DNA of 64,000 nt from Muriicola sp. Z0-33 (GCF_026126425.1 NZ_JAFMPW010000010.1:98138-162137); one strand, 5' to 3'. Positions 1 through 9,665 are shown, counted from the stretch's first letter. Program-made: numbers and translations. Notes: a model not told the origin generated them from the sequence alone.

Positions 1-2176
1 TAATGTCTTTGGATCCATCCGCATGAACCGCTTCTATGGTTAAAGGCTTAGCCGGAGCAAAATCATTAATATCTGTAAAGTTGAAGGTGTCATCTTCCTG
101 GATTAAATCATAATCCGATTCATTGGCAAAGGTGAGGCCCAACATGCCTTGTTTCTTGAGGTTGGTTTCATGAATACGAGCAAATGATTTAACCAGAACA
201 GCTGCAACCCCTAAATGTCTGGGCTGCATGGCTGCATGTTCCCTGGAAGATCCTTCCCCATAATTGTGATCCCCTACTACTAAAGTTTTTACGCCTTCAG
301 CTTTATAGGCTCTTTGCGTATCTGGAACTCCCCCGTATTCACCGGTCAATTGGTTTTTAACAAAATTGGTCTTTTTATTATAGGCATTGACTGCCCCAAT
401 TAAAGTGTTGTTAGCTATATTATCTAAATGCCCGCGATATCTCAGCCAGGGCCCGGCCATGGAAATATGATCTGTTGTACATTTTCCAAAAGCCTTTATT
501 AATAATTTCATGCCTTGTAAACTTTCCGGATGTATTGGCACAAATGGCTCTAGCAATTGAAGTCTTTCAGAATCCGGAGCAACTTTTACTTCAACACTTC
601 TTCCATCTTCGGTAGGCGCCAGAAAACCGGCATCCTCAACTTCAAAACCTTTAGGGGGTAGTTCTATTCCCATAGGTTCATCTAGTTTTACTTCCTGCCC
701 GTCTTCATTAATTAGTACATCGTTCATAGGGTCGAAATCTAATCTTCCCGAGAGGGCAATTGCGGCTACCATTTCAGGAGATCCCACAAATGCATGTGTA
801 TTTGGATTACCGTCGGCTCTTTTCGAAAAATTCCTGTTAAATGAATGAACTATAGTGTTCTTCTCGTCTCCTTTGAGATCACTCCTGTCCCACTGGCCAA
901 TACAAGGTCCGCATGCATTGGTGAAAATAGTGGCTCCCAAATCCTCAAATGTTTTTAGAAGTCCGTCACGCTCTGCAGTAAACCTTATTTGTTCTGATCC
1001 GGGATTGATACCAAAATCTGATTTTGGCTTAATTTTTTTGTCCACTGCCTGTTGGGCTATGGAAGCGGCTCTGGTTAAATCTTCGTATGAAGAATTGGTA
1101 CAGGAACCTATTAATCCCCAGTCCACATTGATGGGCCAATCATTGGATTTTGCCTTAGGTCCTAACTCACCAACAGGGGTAGCAAGGTCTGGGGTAAAGG
1201 GGCCATTTAAATGTGGTCTCAAAGTGTCGAGATCTATTTCAATAAGCTGATCAAAATATTTTTCGGGATTGGCGTATACCTCAGGATCAGCTGTAAGATG
1301 GGGAGCAACTTCATTAGCTGCGTCCGCAACACCATTCCTATCTGTCGCCCTAAGATAACGTTCCATTGAATCGTCATAACCAAAGGTAGAGGTTGTCGCT
1401 CCTATCTCCGCCCCCATATTGCAGATGGTACCTTTCCCTGTGCACGACAGATTTTTTGCCCCATCTCCAAAATATTCTACTATTGCACCTGTACCTCCTT
1501 TTACAGTAAGAATACCAGCAACTTTTAGAATAACGTCTTTGGCTGAAGTCCACCCAGAGATTTTTCCCGTAAGTTTAACCCCGATCAATTTGGGAAATTT
1601 AAGTTCCCAGGCCATCCCGGCCATTACATCAACAGCATCTGCCCCTCCTACTCCAATCGCAAGCATTCCTAAACCTCCGGCATTTACTGTATGGCTATCC
1701 GTTCCAATCATCATTCCTCCAGGGAAAGCATAATTTTCCAAAACTACCTGATGAATAATCCCGGCTCCCGGCTTCCAGAAACCAAGGCCATATTTGTTAG
1801 ATACGGATTCTAAGAAATCAAATACTTCTGCACTTGTGGTATTGGCTCTTGGTAAATCTGTTGCAGCACCGCTCTTGGCCTGTATTAAATGATCGCAATG
1901 CGTTGTTGTAGGAACTGCAACTTTAGCTTTTCCGGCCTGCATAAATTGCAACAATGCCATTTGAGCAGTAGCATCCTGTAATGCTATACGGTCTGGGGCA
2001 AAATCAACATAATCTTTGCCTCTGTTAAATGCCTTAGTTGGATTTCCTTCCCAGAGATGGGAATATAAAATCTTCTCCGAAAGTGTAAGGGGTCTTCCTA
2101 CGATTTCTCGTGCTAAATCTACCCGTTTTGCAATATTGGCGTAAACGCCTTTAATCATATCTATGTCAAATGCCAT
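1..2176 (-). CDS. acn: Aconitate hydratase, mitochondrial type (3' end outside window)
   Basis: TCA-cycle aconitase, which interconverts citrate and isocitrate in the cytoplasm with a [4Fe-4S] cluster. The frame runs off the left edge. About 725 residues are visible and, as the family is usually near 755, only a short C-terminal tail should be missing. Landmarks seen are [11 protein letters not shown] near residue 158, the first cluster cysteine in GSCTNSS near residue 359, the pair in NACGPCIG at about 422 and 425, and the swivel-domain motif [14 protein letters not shown]. The ATG at 2174-2176 ([10 protein letters not shown]) is the only sensible start. A 107-bp gap with a TAATTTTG promoter element separates it from the gene upstream, so it is probably transcribed on its own. 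Confidence 0.95.
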   Translation of the reverse strand, partial: MAFDIDMIKGVYANIAKRVDLAREIVGRPLTLSEKILYSHLWEGNPTKAFNRGKDYVDFAPDRIALQDATAQMALLQFMQAGKAKVAVPTTTHCDHLIQAKSGAATDLPRANTTSAEVFDFLESVSNKYGLGFWKPGAGIIHQVVLENYAFPGGMMIGTDSHTVNAGGLGMLAIGVGGADAVDVMAGMAWELKFPKLIGVKLTGKISGWTSAKDVILKVAGILTVKGGTGAIVEYFGDGAKNLSCTGKGTICNMGAEIGATTSTFGYDDSMERYLRATDRNGVADAANEVAPHLTADPEVYANPEKYFDQLIEIDLDTLRPHLNGPFTPDLATPVGELGPKAKSNDWPINVDWGLIGSCTNSSYEDLTRAASIAQQAVDKKIKPKSDFGINPGSEQIRFTAERDGLLKTFEDLGATIFTNACGPCIGQWDRSDLKGDEKNTIVHSFNRNFSKRADGNPNTHAFVGSPEMVAAIALSGRLDFDPMNDVLINEDGQEVKLDEPMGIELPPKGFEVEDAGFLAPTEDGRSVEVKVAPDSERLQLLEPFVPIHPESLQGMKLLIKAFGKCTTDHISMAGPWLRYRGHLDNIANNTLIGAVNAYNKKTNFVKNQLTGEYGGVPDTQRAYKAEGVKTLVVGDHNYGEGSSREHAAMQPRHLGVAAVLVKSFARIHETNLKKQGMLGLTFANESDYDLIQEDDTFNFTDINDFAPAKPLTIEAVHADGSKDI

Positions 2177-2208
2177 TAGTGAATTTATTTTGGATTGTTG
2201 CAATTCGT

Positions 2209-2216
2209 CAAAATTA
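2209..2216 (-). promoter_or_regulatory. Putative -7 element of the aconitase promoter
   Basis: TAATTTTG on the minus strand fits the flavobacterial -7 consensus TAnnTTTG and lies about 33 nt before the aconitase ATG. A TTTG trinucleotide block sits 15 nt further upstream, slightly closer than usual for a -33 element. Confidence 0.35.
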
Positions 2217-2283
2217 AGAAAATCCGGGGGGCAAACGAAATTTTTTGTCTCAGGATTAAATAATAGAAATGATACTGGAATGG

Positions 2284-3039
2284 CTATTTGATAACTCTGC
2301 CTACTTTTAGGTATAAAGGAAAGTTGACCTCTCTGTTCTTCCCCTTTCCCCAGGCAGATTTAATACTGCTTATTAAGTTGGGAACAGGATGCATACTGGG
2401 ATGTTGAGAAATAAAGTGTTGAACACTGGACCATGAATTAAGGTAACCTTCTAATTCTTCTAAAGACCATTTGGCGGTAATGTGCATGGGCTTCTCTTCA
2501 TTAATCTGTTTGTAGTTAAAGATCACACTACTATAGGCCTTGTCTACATGTTTTCTTTCAGGATTCCAGTACGGTCCTAATGTAGTGTTACAAAAGGCAT
2601 CCAAATACGTGTCAATTTCCTTATTTATGCGCAGTAACCCATATCCCCATATGGCAATAATTGCACCATTCTTGGCCACCCTCTTTACCTCATTATTAAA
2701 AGCTTCCATATCAAACCAGTGCATGGCCTGGGCGACGGTAATAAGATCAAACTTGCTCTCGGTAAAACTCGTTTTTTCAGCGCGCTCAACCTTGTAATAA
2801 ATGTTCTCTGCTTTTGTGGCTTCTGAAAGTTGCTCCTTACTTATGTCTGTTGCATAAACTTCATTAAAATATTTTGAAAGCACTGCTGCTACTTGTCCGT
2901 TTCCCGTAGCACAGTCCCAGCAAGTTGATTTGTCTGTTACAAATTGAAGGATTTCATCGTAGAGCTCTTTGGGGTAAGTAGGCCTGAACTTTTTATAAGT
3001 ATTTGCTTGTTTGGAGAATATATCTAAAGCCTTTTTCAT
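2284..3039 (-). CDS. Class I SAM-dependent methyltransferase
   Basis: A 251-residue cytoplasmic methyltransferase of the Methyltransferase_11 type. Glycine-rich motif I is DCATGNGQ at residues 42-49 and the acidic post-I strand is YATDIS near 62-67. The central region (AQAMHWFD) resembles the ubiquinone/trans-aconitate methyltransferase group, but nothing identifies the substrate. It starts 17 bp after the MoxR gene and is probably the last gene of the parvulin-SurA-MoxR operon. Since aconitase follows, trans-aconitate methylation is a tempting guess, but the sequence does not show it. Confidence 0.85.
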   Translation of the reverse strand: MKKALDIFSKQANTYKKFRPTYPKELYDEILQFVTDKSTCWDCATGNGQVAAVLSKYFNEVYATDISKEQLSEATKAENIYYKVERAEKTSFTESKFDLITVAQAMHWFDMEAFNNEVKRVAKNGAIIAIWGYGLLRINKEIDTYLDAFCNTTLGPYWNPERKHVDKAYSSVIFNYKQINEEKPMHITAKWSLEELEGYLNSWSSVQHFISQHPSMHPVPNLISSIKSAWGKGKNREVNFPLYLKVGRVIK

Positions 3040-3056
3040 AAGCTAAGCTTATCAAA

Positions 3057-4010
3057 CTACAGCAATTTGGTAATGATGTCTTCTTCAGAAATACCTTCGG
3101 CTTCGGCTTTGTAGTTCTTTATGATCCTATGTCTGAGTATCCCCATTGCCACGGCCTTTACATCTTCAATATCCGGTGAATATTTGGAATTGATAGCCGC
3201 ATGTGCCTTGGCTCCCATTATTAGGTTTTGCGATGCCCTTGGCCCTGCACCCCAATCCAGATATTGCTTAACAAAATCTGGTGAAGCCTCCAGAGTAGGC
3301 CGGGTACTATTTACAAGTTTAACTGCATATTCCACCACATTATCAGGAACCGGAATCCTTCTGACTAAATGCTGAACAGTAAGGATCTCCTCTGCATTGA
3401 ACAGACTATTTATTTCCGGGCTTTCATCATTAGTTGTAGTTTTTACAACCTGCACTTCCTCTTCTATCGAAGGGTATTTCAATTCTATCGCAAACATAAA
3501 ACGATCTAGCTGAGCTTCTGGTAAGGGGTAGGTACCTTCCTGTTCTATTGGATTCTGTGTTGCGAGCACAAAATAAGGTAGTTCTAATTTATATTGTTTC
3601 CCCGTTATGGTCACAGCACGCTCTTGCATCGCTTCAAGCAGTGCTGCCTGAGTTTTTGGCGGGGTTCTATTAATTTCATCAGCAAGAATAATATTGGCAA
3701 ATACAGGACCTTTAATGAATTTAAAATTCCTGTTTTGATCTAATACTTCGCTCCCGAGAATATCGCTGGGCATAAGGTCTGGAGTAAACTGGATACGCTT
3801 AAAATTCAATCCCAATGTCTGGGCGATAGTATTAACCATCAAAGTTTTTGCAAGACCAGGCACTCCTATTAGCAATGAATGTCCGCCGGTATAAATAGAA
3901 AGTAATATTTGTTCAATTACCTCGTCCTGCCCAACAATCACTTTTGCGATTTCCTGTTTTAGTGCAGCATGTTTTTCTACTAACTTCTTGATCGCAGCAA
4001 CGTCTGACAT
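3057..4010 (-). CDS. MoxR-family AAA+ ATPase
   Basis: A 317-residue MoxR-type AAA+ ATPase (AAA_3 fold), usually a chaperone that activates partner proteins carrying VWA or DUF58 domains. Walker A is GVPGLAKT at residues 49-56 and Walker B is ILADEIN around 108-114. The lid domain fills the C-terminal third. The family often sits beside DUF58/VWA genes, and none is present here. Instead it lies 4 bp downstream of the SurA-like gene, which points to translational coupling and a possible link with envelope protein quality control. The ATG at 4008-4010 is well placed. Confidence 0.93.
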   Translation of the reverse strand: MSDVAAIKKLVEKHAALKQEIAKVIVGQDEVIEQILLSIYTGGHSLLIGVPGLAKTLMVNTIAQTLGLNFKRIQFTPDLMPSDILGSEVLDQNRNFKFIKGPVFANIILADEINRTPPKTQAALLEAMQERAVTITGKQYKLELPYFVLATQNPIEQEGTYPLPEAQLDRFMFAIELKYPSIEEEVQVVKTTTNDESPEINSLFNAEEILTVQHLVRRIPVPDNVVEYAVKLVNSTRPTLEASPDFVKQYLDWGAGPRASQNLIMGAKAHAAINSKYSPDIEDVKAVAMGILRHRIIKNYKAEAEGISEEDIITKLL

Positions 4011-4014
4011 CCAA

Positions 4015-5466
4015 TTACTCTTTTACCCAATTGTTTGCAAAATCGCATTCTCTACTCTCACCATTGACACTGATATAGGTATCTTCAATGTGCTCATTCA
4101 TCCATTTCCTAATTGCATTGAACCGTTTTTCTGTTAATGCAAGTTCCTGGATTTTCAGATAATCCTGAGCAAAATCTGCTACGTGTTCATCATAGCGATT
4201 GGTCACATTTAGAATCTTATATTTTGGTGGTCCGCCTCTTTGGTCGTTCTCCAAAATTGGGTAAGAAATTTCATTGTCTTTTAGGTTCCTCACCTGATTA
4301 TAAAGGGTTGGGTCCATCTTTGTAAGCTCAAATCTGGAATCAAAATTGATTGGGTTTCTCAAAAGACCTCCATCGAACTTCGTTTCCTTCTCATCTGAGA
4401 AGTTTAAAGCAGCTTCAGCAAAAGTATATTTACCTTCTTCAATGTGTTTGCGGATGGTATCTAACTCTTGTTTGGCAGCTTGCATAGCCGATTCCGGAAT
4501 TTCAGGTATAAGAACAATATGGCGTACATCCCTTTCCTGTCCCCTTATTTTCTCTACATACAGAATATGATAGCCAAAGATGGTTTCAAAAGGTTCAGAG
4601 ATTTCGCCTTCCTGCAAGCTAAAAGCCGCGTCCTTAAACTCCTTTACGTAACCAGACTGCCTGGTTACACTACCTATTTTGCCTCCCTGGGATTTTGATC
4701 CCGGGTCTTTAGAATACAATATGGCCTTTACACTAAAACTAGCGTCATTGTCTTCAACATCAGCTTTTATTTCATTTAATTTATCAATGATCTTTTGCTT
4801 CTCTTCCTCAGGTACTTCGGGTTCCTTAACAATTTGTGATATTTCTAATTCTGCCCCGAATACTGGGCGTTCGTCCTCAGGAATTTTAAAAAAGAACTGT
4901 CGTACTTCCTCGGGGGTAACTTCAATTTCACTCACTATACTTTGCTGCATCTTTTCTGACAACATGCGCAACTTATTGATATTGTAAAGTTCTTCTCTAA
5001 AGTCTTCAGCATTCTCTTTCTTGTAAAATTGCAAGACCTTCTCCATGGAACCTACCTGCTGTATCAACTGTTGGATTTGCCTGTCACTGGTGGCGTTGAC
5101 TTCATCGTCCGAGACCAAAATACTATCCTGAACGGCCTGGTGAGCATAAAGTCTGTCTTCCATAAGCTTCCCTAAAAGGCTGCAATGCGTAATATCTTCT
5201 GTGGCTGCACCCTGACTTTTTAGATCGATGAGTGTTTTTTCAACATCCGAATCCAATATTACATAATCTCCAACTACCGCCGAGATGCCGTCCAACTTAA
5301 TTCTTGTTGTATTGGTAGTATCTTTTGAAATTGAAGTATCTGCCTCAACCAATTCCTGGGGTGGTTCTATCTGGGTATCCGGTATAGAGTCCCTTTCCTG
5401 GGCTAAAATGCCTGAAGAAATTAATAAAAAAGATAAGCAAATTAAAATTCTAGTTCTGATTTTCAT
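4015..5466 (-). CDS. SurA-like periplasmic peptidyl-prolyl isomerase
   Basis: Parvulin-type folding factor exported to the periplasm, with the SurA layout: a signal peptide (MKIRTRILICL... ending near LAQ at residues 21-23), a helical chaperone-like N-terminal region, then two PpiC rotamase domains at roughly residues 200-305 and 310-415 (GFGYHILYVE-like and DGGLLRNP segments). It likely escorts outer-membrane proteins to the Bam machinery. The start at 5466 is preferred over in-frame ATGs further upstream because the signal peptide begins exactly there. Its 5' end overlaps the preceding parvulin gene by 17 bp, so the two should be co-translated. Confidence 0.9.
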   Translation of the reverse strand: MKIRTRILICLSFLLISSGILAQERDSIPDTQIEPPQELVEADTSISKDTTNTTRIKLDGISAVVGDYVILDSDVEKTLIDLKSQGAATEDITHCSLLGKLMEDRLYAHQAVQDSILVSDDEVNATSDRQIQQLIQQVGSMEKVLQFYKKENAEDFREELYNINKLRMLSEKMQQSIVSEIEVTPEEVRQFFFKIPEDERPVFGAELEISQIVKEPEVPEEEKQKIIDKLNEIKADVEDNDASFSVKAILYSKDPGSKSQGGKIGSVTRQSGYVKEFKDAAFSLQEGEISEPFETIFGYHILYVEKIRGQERDVRHIVLIPEIPESAMQAAKQELDTIRKHIEEGKYTFAEAALNFSDEKETKFDGGLLRNPINFDSRFELTKMDPTLYNQVRNLKDNEISYPILENDQRGGPPKYKILNVTNRYDEHVADFAQDYLKIQELALTEKRFNAIRKWMNEHIEDTYISVNGESRECDFANNWVKE

Positions 5467-6343
5467 ACACCTCAAATTCATTTTCTTTTGTCGCTTCATC
5501 AATTATTTCAGTTTCCAGTTTCCGTATATAGTCTAACTTCCTTCTGTTTAGTAAAACCTGTCTTATGGTAGGTTCTATATAGTTCAGTGGTGCAATATCA
5601 TTAACCTGTAATACGCCTAACACCTTTGCCAAATATACCCCCATTGCATCCTCCAATTCAAAAAATTGTGATTTTTTTAAGTATCTGTCCTCATTATCAT
5701 AGTTCATCGGTGGAATTTCTTCTATTACACGAGATGCCGGAACCCAAAGTGAATCATTAAAATTTAACTTCTTAAACTGAACCCCAATAGAATCCAAATA
5801 GCTCCTGTCTTCCTCATTAAAACGCTTCAATCTGTCTATTACATCAGTTTTATTCATGAACTGAGTGGGTAATTGGATAAACCTCAACTTAACCAGTTTT
5901 TCCTTTAACTTGAAATTCTCTTTCTCCTTCTCATAAAAACCTTCTAGTTCTTCAGAACTTATAGTAGTATCCTCGGCTTGCTGCACAAGTGCTTCTTTAT
6001 ACGCCCTGGTATACAGATCTGTTCTGTAATCGGCCACAAGCTGTTCAAAATTAGCGAGCTTTTCCTCTGGTAAATTTATTTTCGCTTTTTCGAGCAGTAA
6101 TTGTTTTGTCGCCCAATTGTTAATGTAATTGGTAACAAAGGAGGCACTATCCTGCTCAGATATATTATCTCCCAGTAGTTGAGAGACATCTTCTTTATAT
6201 AAATAGGTGTCGCCAACCCTGGCCAAGGGTGCTTTGCCCGTATCTTGTTTCAAAAGCGAATCACAAGAGGACAAAGAGAAAAATAAGACTATCAGGGCTA
6301 AACAGCAGCTGGCGCTTTTTAACTGTCTCTTTAAAAAATTCAT
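5450..6343 (-). CDS. Parvulin-family peptidyl-prolyl isomerase lipoprotein
   Basis: A 297-residue PpiC/SurA-type protein with a lipoprotein signal. A hydrophobic stretch at residues 12-22 is followed by FSLSSCDS, giving a lipidated Cys at 27, so it should be membrane-anchored and face the periplasm. The rest is mostly the helical N-terminal SurA-like chaperone region with weakly conserved rotamase sequence. It may act mainly as a chaperone. The ATG at 6341-6343 is chosen because it starts directly before the signal peptide; the longer frame adds 19 unlikely residues. It is the first gene of the operon with the SurA-like, MoxR and methyltransferase genes, and an ECF-type promoter element lies at 6409-6433. 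Confidence 0.82.
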   Translation of the reverse strand: MNFLKRQLKSASCCLALIVLFFSLSSCDSLLKQDTGKAPLARVGDTYLYKEDVSQLLGDNISEQDSASFVTNYINNWATKQLLLEKAKINLPEEKLANFEQLVADYRTDLYTRAYKEALVQQAEDTTISSEELEGFYEKEKENFKLKEKLVKLRFIQLPTQFMNKTDVIDRLKRFNEEDRSYLDSIGVQFKKLNFNDSLWVPASRVIEEIPPMNYDNEDRYLKKSQFFELEDAMGVYLAKVLGVLQVNDIAPLNYIEPTIRQVLLNRRKLDYIRKLETEIIDEATKENEFEVYENQN

Positions 6344-6408
6344 TGCGCAAAAATAAGAAATACAAGATGTTAGGCAAGGCATACTACAATTGATTAACAC
6401 ATTTTTAT

Positions 6409-6433
6409 TACGCCAGATTTTATATATTGTTAC
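6409..6433 (-). promoter_or_regulatory. ECF-sigma-type promoter ahead of the parvulin/SurA operon
   Basis: On the minus strand TGTAAC (GTAAC at 6433-6429) is followed after 16 nt by CGTAATA (CGTA at 6412-6409). It has the same architecture as the twin elements next to the ECF sigma gene at 44853-44945. It would start transcription about 57 nt before the lipoprotein ATG at 6343. A TATTTTTG nearer the gene (6348-6355) lies too close to the ATG to leave a leader. Confidence 0.5.
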
Positions 6434-6462
6434 ATTAGTAAGACATTACCAACCTAGCAAAG

Positions 6463-6918
6463 ATGAAATATACCACCGAAATTATCGTAGATGTTCCTCT
6501 GGATGAGTTTATAACAAAATTAGACAATCCGGAAAACATGAAATATTGGCAAAAAGGTCTGGTGGGTTACAAATCGCTCTCCGGGAAACAAGGTTCGGAA
6601 GGTGCCAAGATGGAGTTGCAATACAAGATGGGGAGAAGACAGCTGGTGCTGGTAGAAACCATTATAAAAAATAACTTCCCATATGAGTTTCATGCCACAT
6701 ATGATGCTAAAGGAGTGCATAATATTCAGAAAAACACTTTTAAAGCAATAGACGCACATAGTACTAAGTGGATTTCGGAATCCGAATTTCAATTCAGTGG
6801 CATTATGATGAAAATTATGGGTTTTATAATGCCTGGGGCCTTTAAGAAACAATCAATGGAATACCTGCAAGATTTTAAGGCATTTGCGGAAGAAGGTATC
6901 TCTGTTGCCAAAGCTTAA
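6463..6918 (+). CDS. SRPBCC-fold (START-like) protein
   Basis: A 151-residue cytoplasmic protein with the SRPBCC/polyketide-cyclase-like helix-grip pattern. The opening strand YTTEIIVDVPLDEFI is typical of the family, which binds hydrophobic ligands in a central cavity. No catalytic signature is visible and the ligand is unknown. It is divergent from the parvulin operon, with 119 bp between the two starts, and is followed 18 bp later by a small conserved protein, so it probably heads a short rightward operon. The ATG at 6463 begins exactly at the first strand. Confidence 0.8.
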   Translation: MKYTTEIIVDVPLDEFITKLDNPENMKYWQKGLVGYKSLSGKQGSEGAKMELQYKMGRRQLVLVETIIKNNFPYEFHATYDAKGVHNIQKNTFKAIDAHSTKWISESEFQFSGIMMKIMGFIMPGAFKKQSMEYLQDFKAFAEEGISVAKA

Positions 6919-6936
6919 ACTATAAAATTATTTAAA

Positions 6937-7182
6937 TTGACTAAAAGAATTAAACTAATATGGGATTTCAGAGGTCCTGATGCCAATGCCATTGCAGAGC
7001 ACCACGCCAAACATTTAAGTCAGTATGTTGCATTGGAAGCCCTGGATAAAAACATTACCGGGCATCAGCAATTCAGTGGCAATCATAGTATTGCCTATAT
7101 GGTGGTAGATGAAAGTAGAATGATTCAGGTTAGGGATGATCTGCGCCCCCATAGGGGAGAACTTTATAGTGGTGAGCAATAA
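6937..7182 (+). CDS. Small conserved protein of unknown function (TTG start)
   Basis: An 81-residue protein beginning TKRIKLIWDFRGPDA, a pattern I recognise from uncharacterised flavobacterial proteins. It is rich in histidine in its first third (EHHAKH) and ends in an acidic/basic mixed tail. No signal peptide or membrane segment is visible. The start is TTG at 6937, since no in-frame ATG precedes the conserved IKLIWDF strand. It is 18 bp downstream of the SRPBCC gene and 19 bp upstream of the next gene, so it is probably in their operon. I cannot assign a function. Confidence 0.7.
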   Translation: MTKRIKLIWDFRGPDANAIAEHHAKHLSQYVALEALDKNITGHQQFSGNHSIAYMVVDESRMIQVRDDLRPHRGELYSGEQ

Positions 7183-7201
7183 ATTATAAACCAATTGAAT
7201 T

Positions 7202-8341
7202 TTGAAGAAGTATTATTTTGCAATTCTGGGTTTTGGCGTTCTATTACTAGGATGTGCTGTCGAAAAAAATCTTCAGGATCCTTTGGCAATAGTGTTGTCC
7301 TCAGACCAACCTAATATAAAAAGGGTAATAGACAGTGTGGAACTATTTGATGTGCAAATACAATACACTCAGATAGACAGGAGAAATGACAGTATCATTT
7401 TAACGGATTATCACTTTCAATCTGACGATAGTAATTATTTCTACCCCGCCAGTACTGTAAAATTCCCTATAGCCGTACTTGCCCTTGAAAAATTAAATAG
7501 GATAGACACACTTAGCCGTGAAAACATCTTCTATCTTGAAGGAGACAGTTTGGAGAATTCCTTCGCCCAGGATATTTCAAAAATTTTTGCTGTAAGTGAC
7601 AACCATGCAAACAATCGCCTGCTCGAGTTTTTAGGCCAGGACGCTATCAATGACGGGCTCGGGGAAAAGGGTATTAAACCGGTCAGAATTTCTCACAGGC
7701 TGGGTTACCACACAGATGATGTTACAACAAAACCTCTGGTGATATATCTCAATGATAGCACAACTACGGTGACCCAACCCATAATTAACAGGGAACCGAG
7801 ACCACTTGAATTAATAAAAATAAAAAAAGGCAGGGGGTATTATGCTAATGATTCCCTGATGCTTGAACCATTTGATTTTAGTTTAAAGAATTATTATCCC
7901 GTTTCTGCCCAACATGCGGTACTCAAAAGGGTTATATTTCCAGAACTCTTTCAGGAAAAAGAGCGATTTAAATTAGCCCCATCTCAAAGAGAATTCCTAT
8001 TGAACGCTATGCATACACTACCCCGGCAATTGGGATATGATACTGAAGAATATTACGATGGATATTGTAAGTTTTTCATGTATGGCGATAGCCAGGAACG
8101 CATTCCTGATACCATAAAAATTTATAACAAGGTGGGTTTTGCTTATGGCACTCTTACAGATTGTGCGTATATCGAGGATAGTGCAAATGATATAGAATTT
8201 TTACTTACTGCCACCATTTTGGTAAACAGCGACCAGATATTTAATGATGACAATTATGAATACAATGAAATAGGCATCCCTTTTCTTGCAGAACTGGGAA
8301 GGCAACTGTATGCACTTGAATTGAATAGAAAAAACAAATGA
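7202..8341 (+). CDS. Serine hydrolase lipoprotein, class A beta-lactamase fold
   Basis: A 379-residue envelope protein with a lipobox (VLLLGC, Cys18) and the three active-site boxes of class A beta-lactamases and related penicillin-interacting enzymes: STVK at residues 84-87, SDN at 132-134 and K-V-G at 310-312 (canonical KTG). It is about 100 residues longer than a true class A beta-lactamase because of insertions in the middle and lacks an obvious omega-loop signature. A peptidoglycan- or ester-directed hydrolase is therefore more likely than a resistance enzyme. The start is TTG at 7202, directly before the signal peptide. It lies 19 bp behind the preceding gene. Confidence 0.8.
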   Translation: MKKYYFAILGFGVLLLGCAVEKNLQDPLAIVLSSDQPNIKRVIDSVELFDVQIQYTQIDRRNDSIILTDYHFQSDDSNYFYPASTVKFPIAVLALEKLNRIDTLSRENIFYLEGDSLENSFAQDISKIFAVSDNHANNRLLEFLGQDAINDGLGEKGIKPVRISHRLGYHTDDVTTKPLVIYLNDSTTTVTQPIINREPRPLELIKIKKGRGYYANDSLMLEPFDFSLKNYYPVSAQHAVLKRVIFPELFQEKERFKLAPSQREFLLNAMHTLPRQLGYDTEEYYDGYCKFFMYGDSQERIPDTIKIYNKVGFAYGTLTDCAYIEDSANDIEFLLTATILVNSDQIFNDDNYEYNEIGIPFLAELGRQLYALELNRKNK

Positions 8342-8412
8342 CATTTAAAACCAATATACCAGCCCCCAAGATGTGGGTTACTATTCATTGATCATCCGAT
8401 AAATTTATAAAC

Positions 8413-8928
8413 ATGGACCAATTGAGTTTCGACAGCTTCACCAAAAAGATCTATATAAAAGCACCAATAGAAAAATTATACTGGAGCTGGGCCACTACAG
8501 CAGGTATCTGCTCCTGGTTTTTAAGGAAAGCCGACTATACGACTAAAAATGGAGAACTTCGAAATCCCGATGATTTTGTAGCCATTGGCGATGTATACAC
8601 CTGGGAATGGCACAATTGGGACGGTCAGGAAAAAGGAACCGTTTTAGAGGCAAATGGCCAATCTACTATCTCATTTAGTTTTGCCGACGTTTGTAAAGTG
8701 ACCGTTAACTTAAGAGATATGGGAAAGGCTGTTCTGGTGACACTTGTCCAGTCTGATATCCCGGTTGACGAAGAGAGTAAAATAAACATCTATACAGGTT
8801 GCAGTAATGGCTGGACATTTTGGTTGGCCAACCTCAAAGCTTACCTGGAACATGGTATTCAACTAAATGAGACAGAATTTGACCTTCGCAAAGAACCCCT
8901 CGCGGGTCATATCTTTGTAAATATGTGA
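8413..8928 (+). CDS. START-like/SRPBCC domain protein
   Basis: A 171-residue cytoplasmic protein of the AHSA1/START-like group. The opening TKKIYIKAPIEKLYWSWAT and the GWTFWLANLKAYLEHG helix near residues 136-151 match the family's first strand and C-terminal ligand-cavity helix. It may bind a hydrophobic ligand or act as a co-chaperone; the sequence does not say which. It is 71 bp downstream of the serine hydrolase and in the same direction. It is convergent with the fasciclin gene. Confidence 0.8.
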   Translation: MDQLSFDSFTKKIYIKAPIEKLYWSWATTAGICSWFLRKADYTTKNGELRNPDDFVAIGDVYTWEWHNWDGQEKGTVLEANGQSTISFSFADVCKVTVNLRDMGKAVLVTLVQSDIPVDEESKINIYTGCSNGWTFWLANLKAYLEHGIQLNETEFDLRKEPLAGHIFVNM

Positions 8929-8969
8929 TTAAATTTACCCTTGTACGAGGTAGTTGTACTTATTTGAGC

Positions 8970-8998
8970 AAAAAAAAGCACCACTTTCGCGGCGCTCT
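8970..8998 (-). terminator. Rho-independent terminator of the fasciclin gene
   Basis: Read on the minus strand, AGCGCCGC, loop GAAA, GTGGTGCT form an 8-bp stem (two G-U pairs) followed directly by a run of about eight T residues. It lies 22 bp beyond the fasciclin stop codon. Confidence 0.7.
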
Positions 8999-9020
8999 TT
9001 TCACATCAATCATCCCTCAT

Positions 9021-9542
9021 TTATTTGGGCATAACAACGTCTTCAATGATATGAATTACTCCATTGGAAGCCATAACGTCCGTTTTTGTAATCTTGCTAT
9101 AATTGCCATTACCATCTTTAAGATAAATCCCTCCATTTTTCTTTACCGCAGTTACAGATGCACCGTTTAGTGTAGTCAATGATGCCATACCGTTTCCACT
9201 TTCAAGCGCCTTTACTACATCTGAAGCACCAATCTTTCCCGATACAACATGATAGGTTAAAATGGAACTTAATTTCTCTTTATTTTCTGGTTGCAATAAG
9301 GAATTTAATGCATTGGCGTCGATCTTAGCAAAGCCAGAATTTACTGGAGCAAATACAGTAAACGGTCCGTCACCCTGAAGAGCAGGCACCAGGTCTGCTG
9401 CTTTTAAGGCCGTAACTAGAGTAGAAAAATCGTCAACCGACACGGCTATATCTACAATATCTTTTCCTTTGTTCTGAGCATTGGCATTCTGAGTAAATGC
9501 GAATAAGATTAATGAGCTGATAATAAAAATTGCTTTTTTCAT
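9021..9542 (-). CDS. Secreted fasciclin-domain protein
   Basis: A 173-residue exported protein: a signal peptide (residues 1-22, ending NANAQ), then one fasciclin/FAS1 domain filling residues 28-172. The FAS1 landmarks are TLVTALKAADL, FTVFAPVNSGF, LTYHVVSGK and GVIHIIEDVVMP. FAS1 proteins act as adhesion modules at the cell surface or in the periplasm. It is divergent from an ECF sigma gene (123 bp between starts) whose anti-sigma factor resembles RskA. In mycobacteria, SigK/RskA control the fasciclin proteins MPT70 and MPT83, so this gene is the natural target of the neighbouring system. Confidence 0.92.
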   Translation of the reverse strand: MKKAIFIISSLILFAFTQNANAQNKGKDIVDIAVSVDDFSTLVTALKAADLVPALQGDGPFTVFAPVNSGFAKIDANALNSLLQPENKEKLSSILTYHVVSGKIGASDVVKALESGNGMASLTTLNGASVTAVKKNGGIYLKDGNGNYSKITKTDVMASNGVIHIIEDVVMPK

Positions 9543-9665
9543 GATTTGTATTTTAGATTAATTAATAAACTATTTAATTTGCTGCGCGCTTTACAATTAG
9601 AGATACACAGGGAATATTCTTATGGATGAGCTAAAAAGAATTTTATCATATCTTTAACATTCAAA

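Noticed and set aside
6348..6355. TATTTTTG before the parvulin lipoprotein as a housekeeping promoter.
   Set aside because: It lies 4 nt from the ATG, leaving no leader; the ECF-type element at 6409-6433 is better placed.
9622..9657. An 11-codon ORF (MDELKRILSYL) just upstream of the SigK-like gene, a possible leader peptide.
   Set aside because: Too short to separate from chance, with no regulatory hairpin after it.
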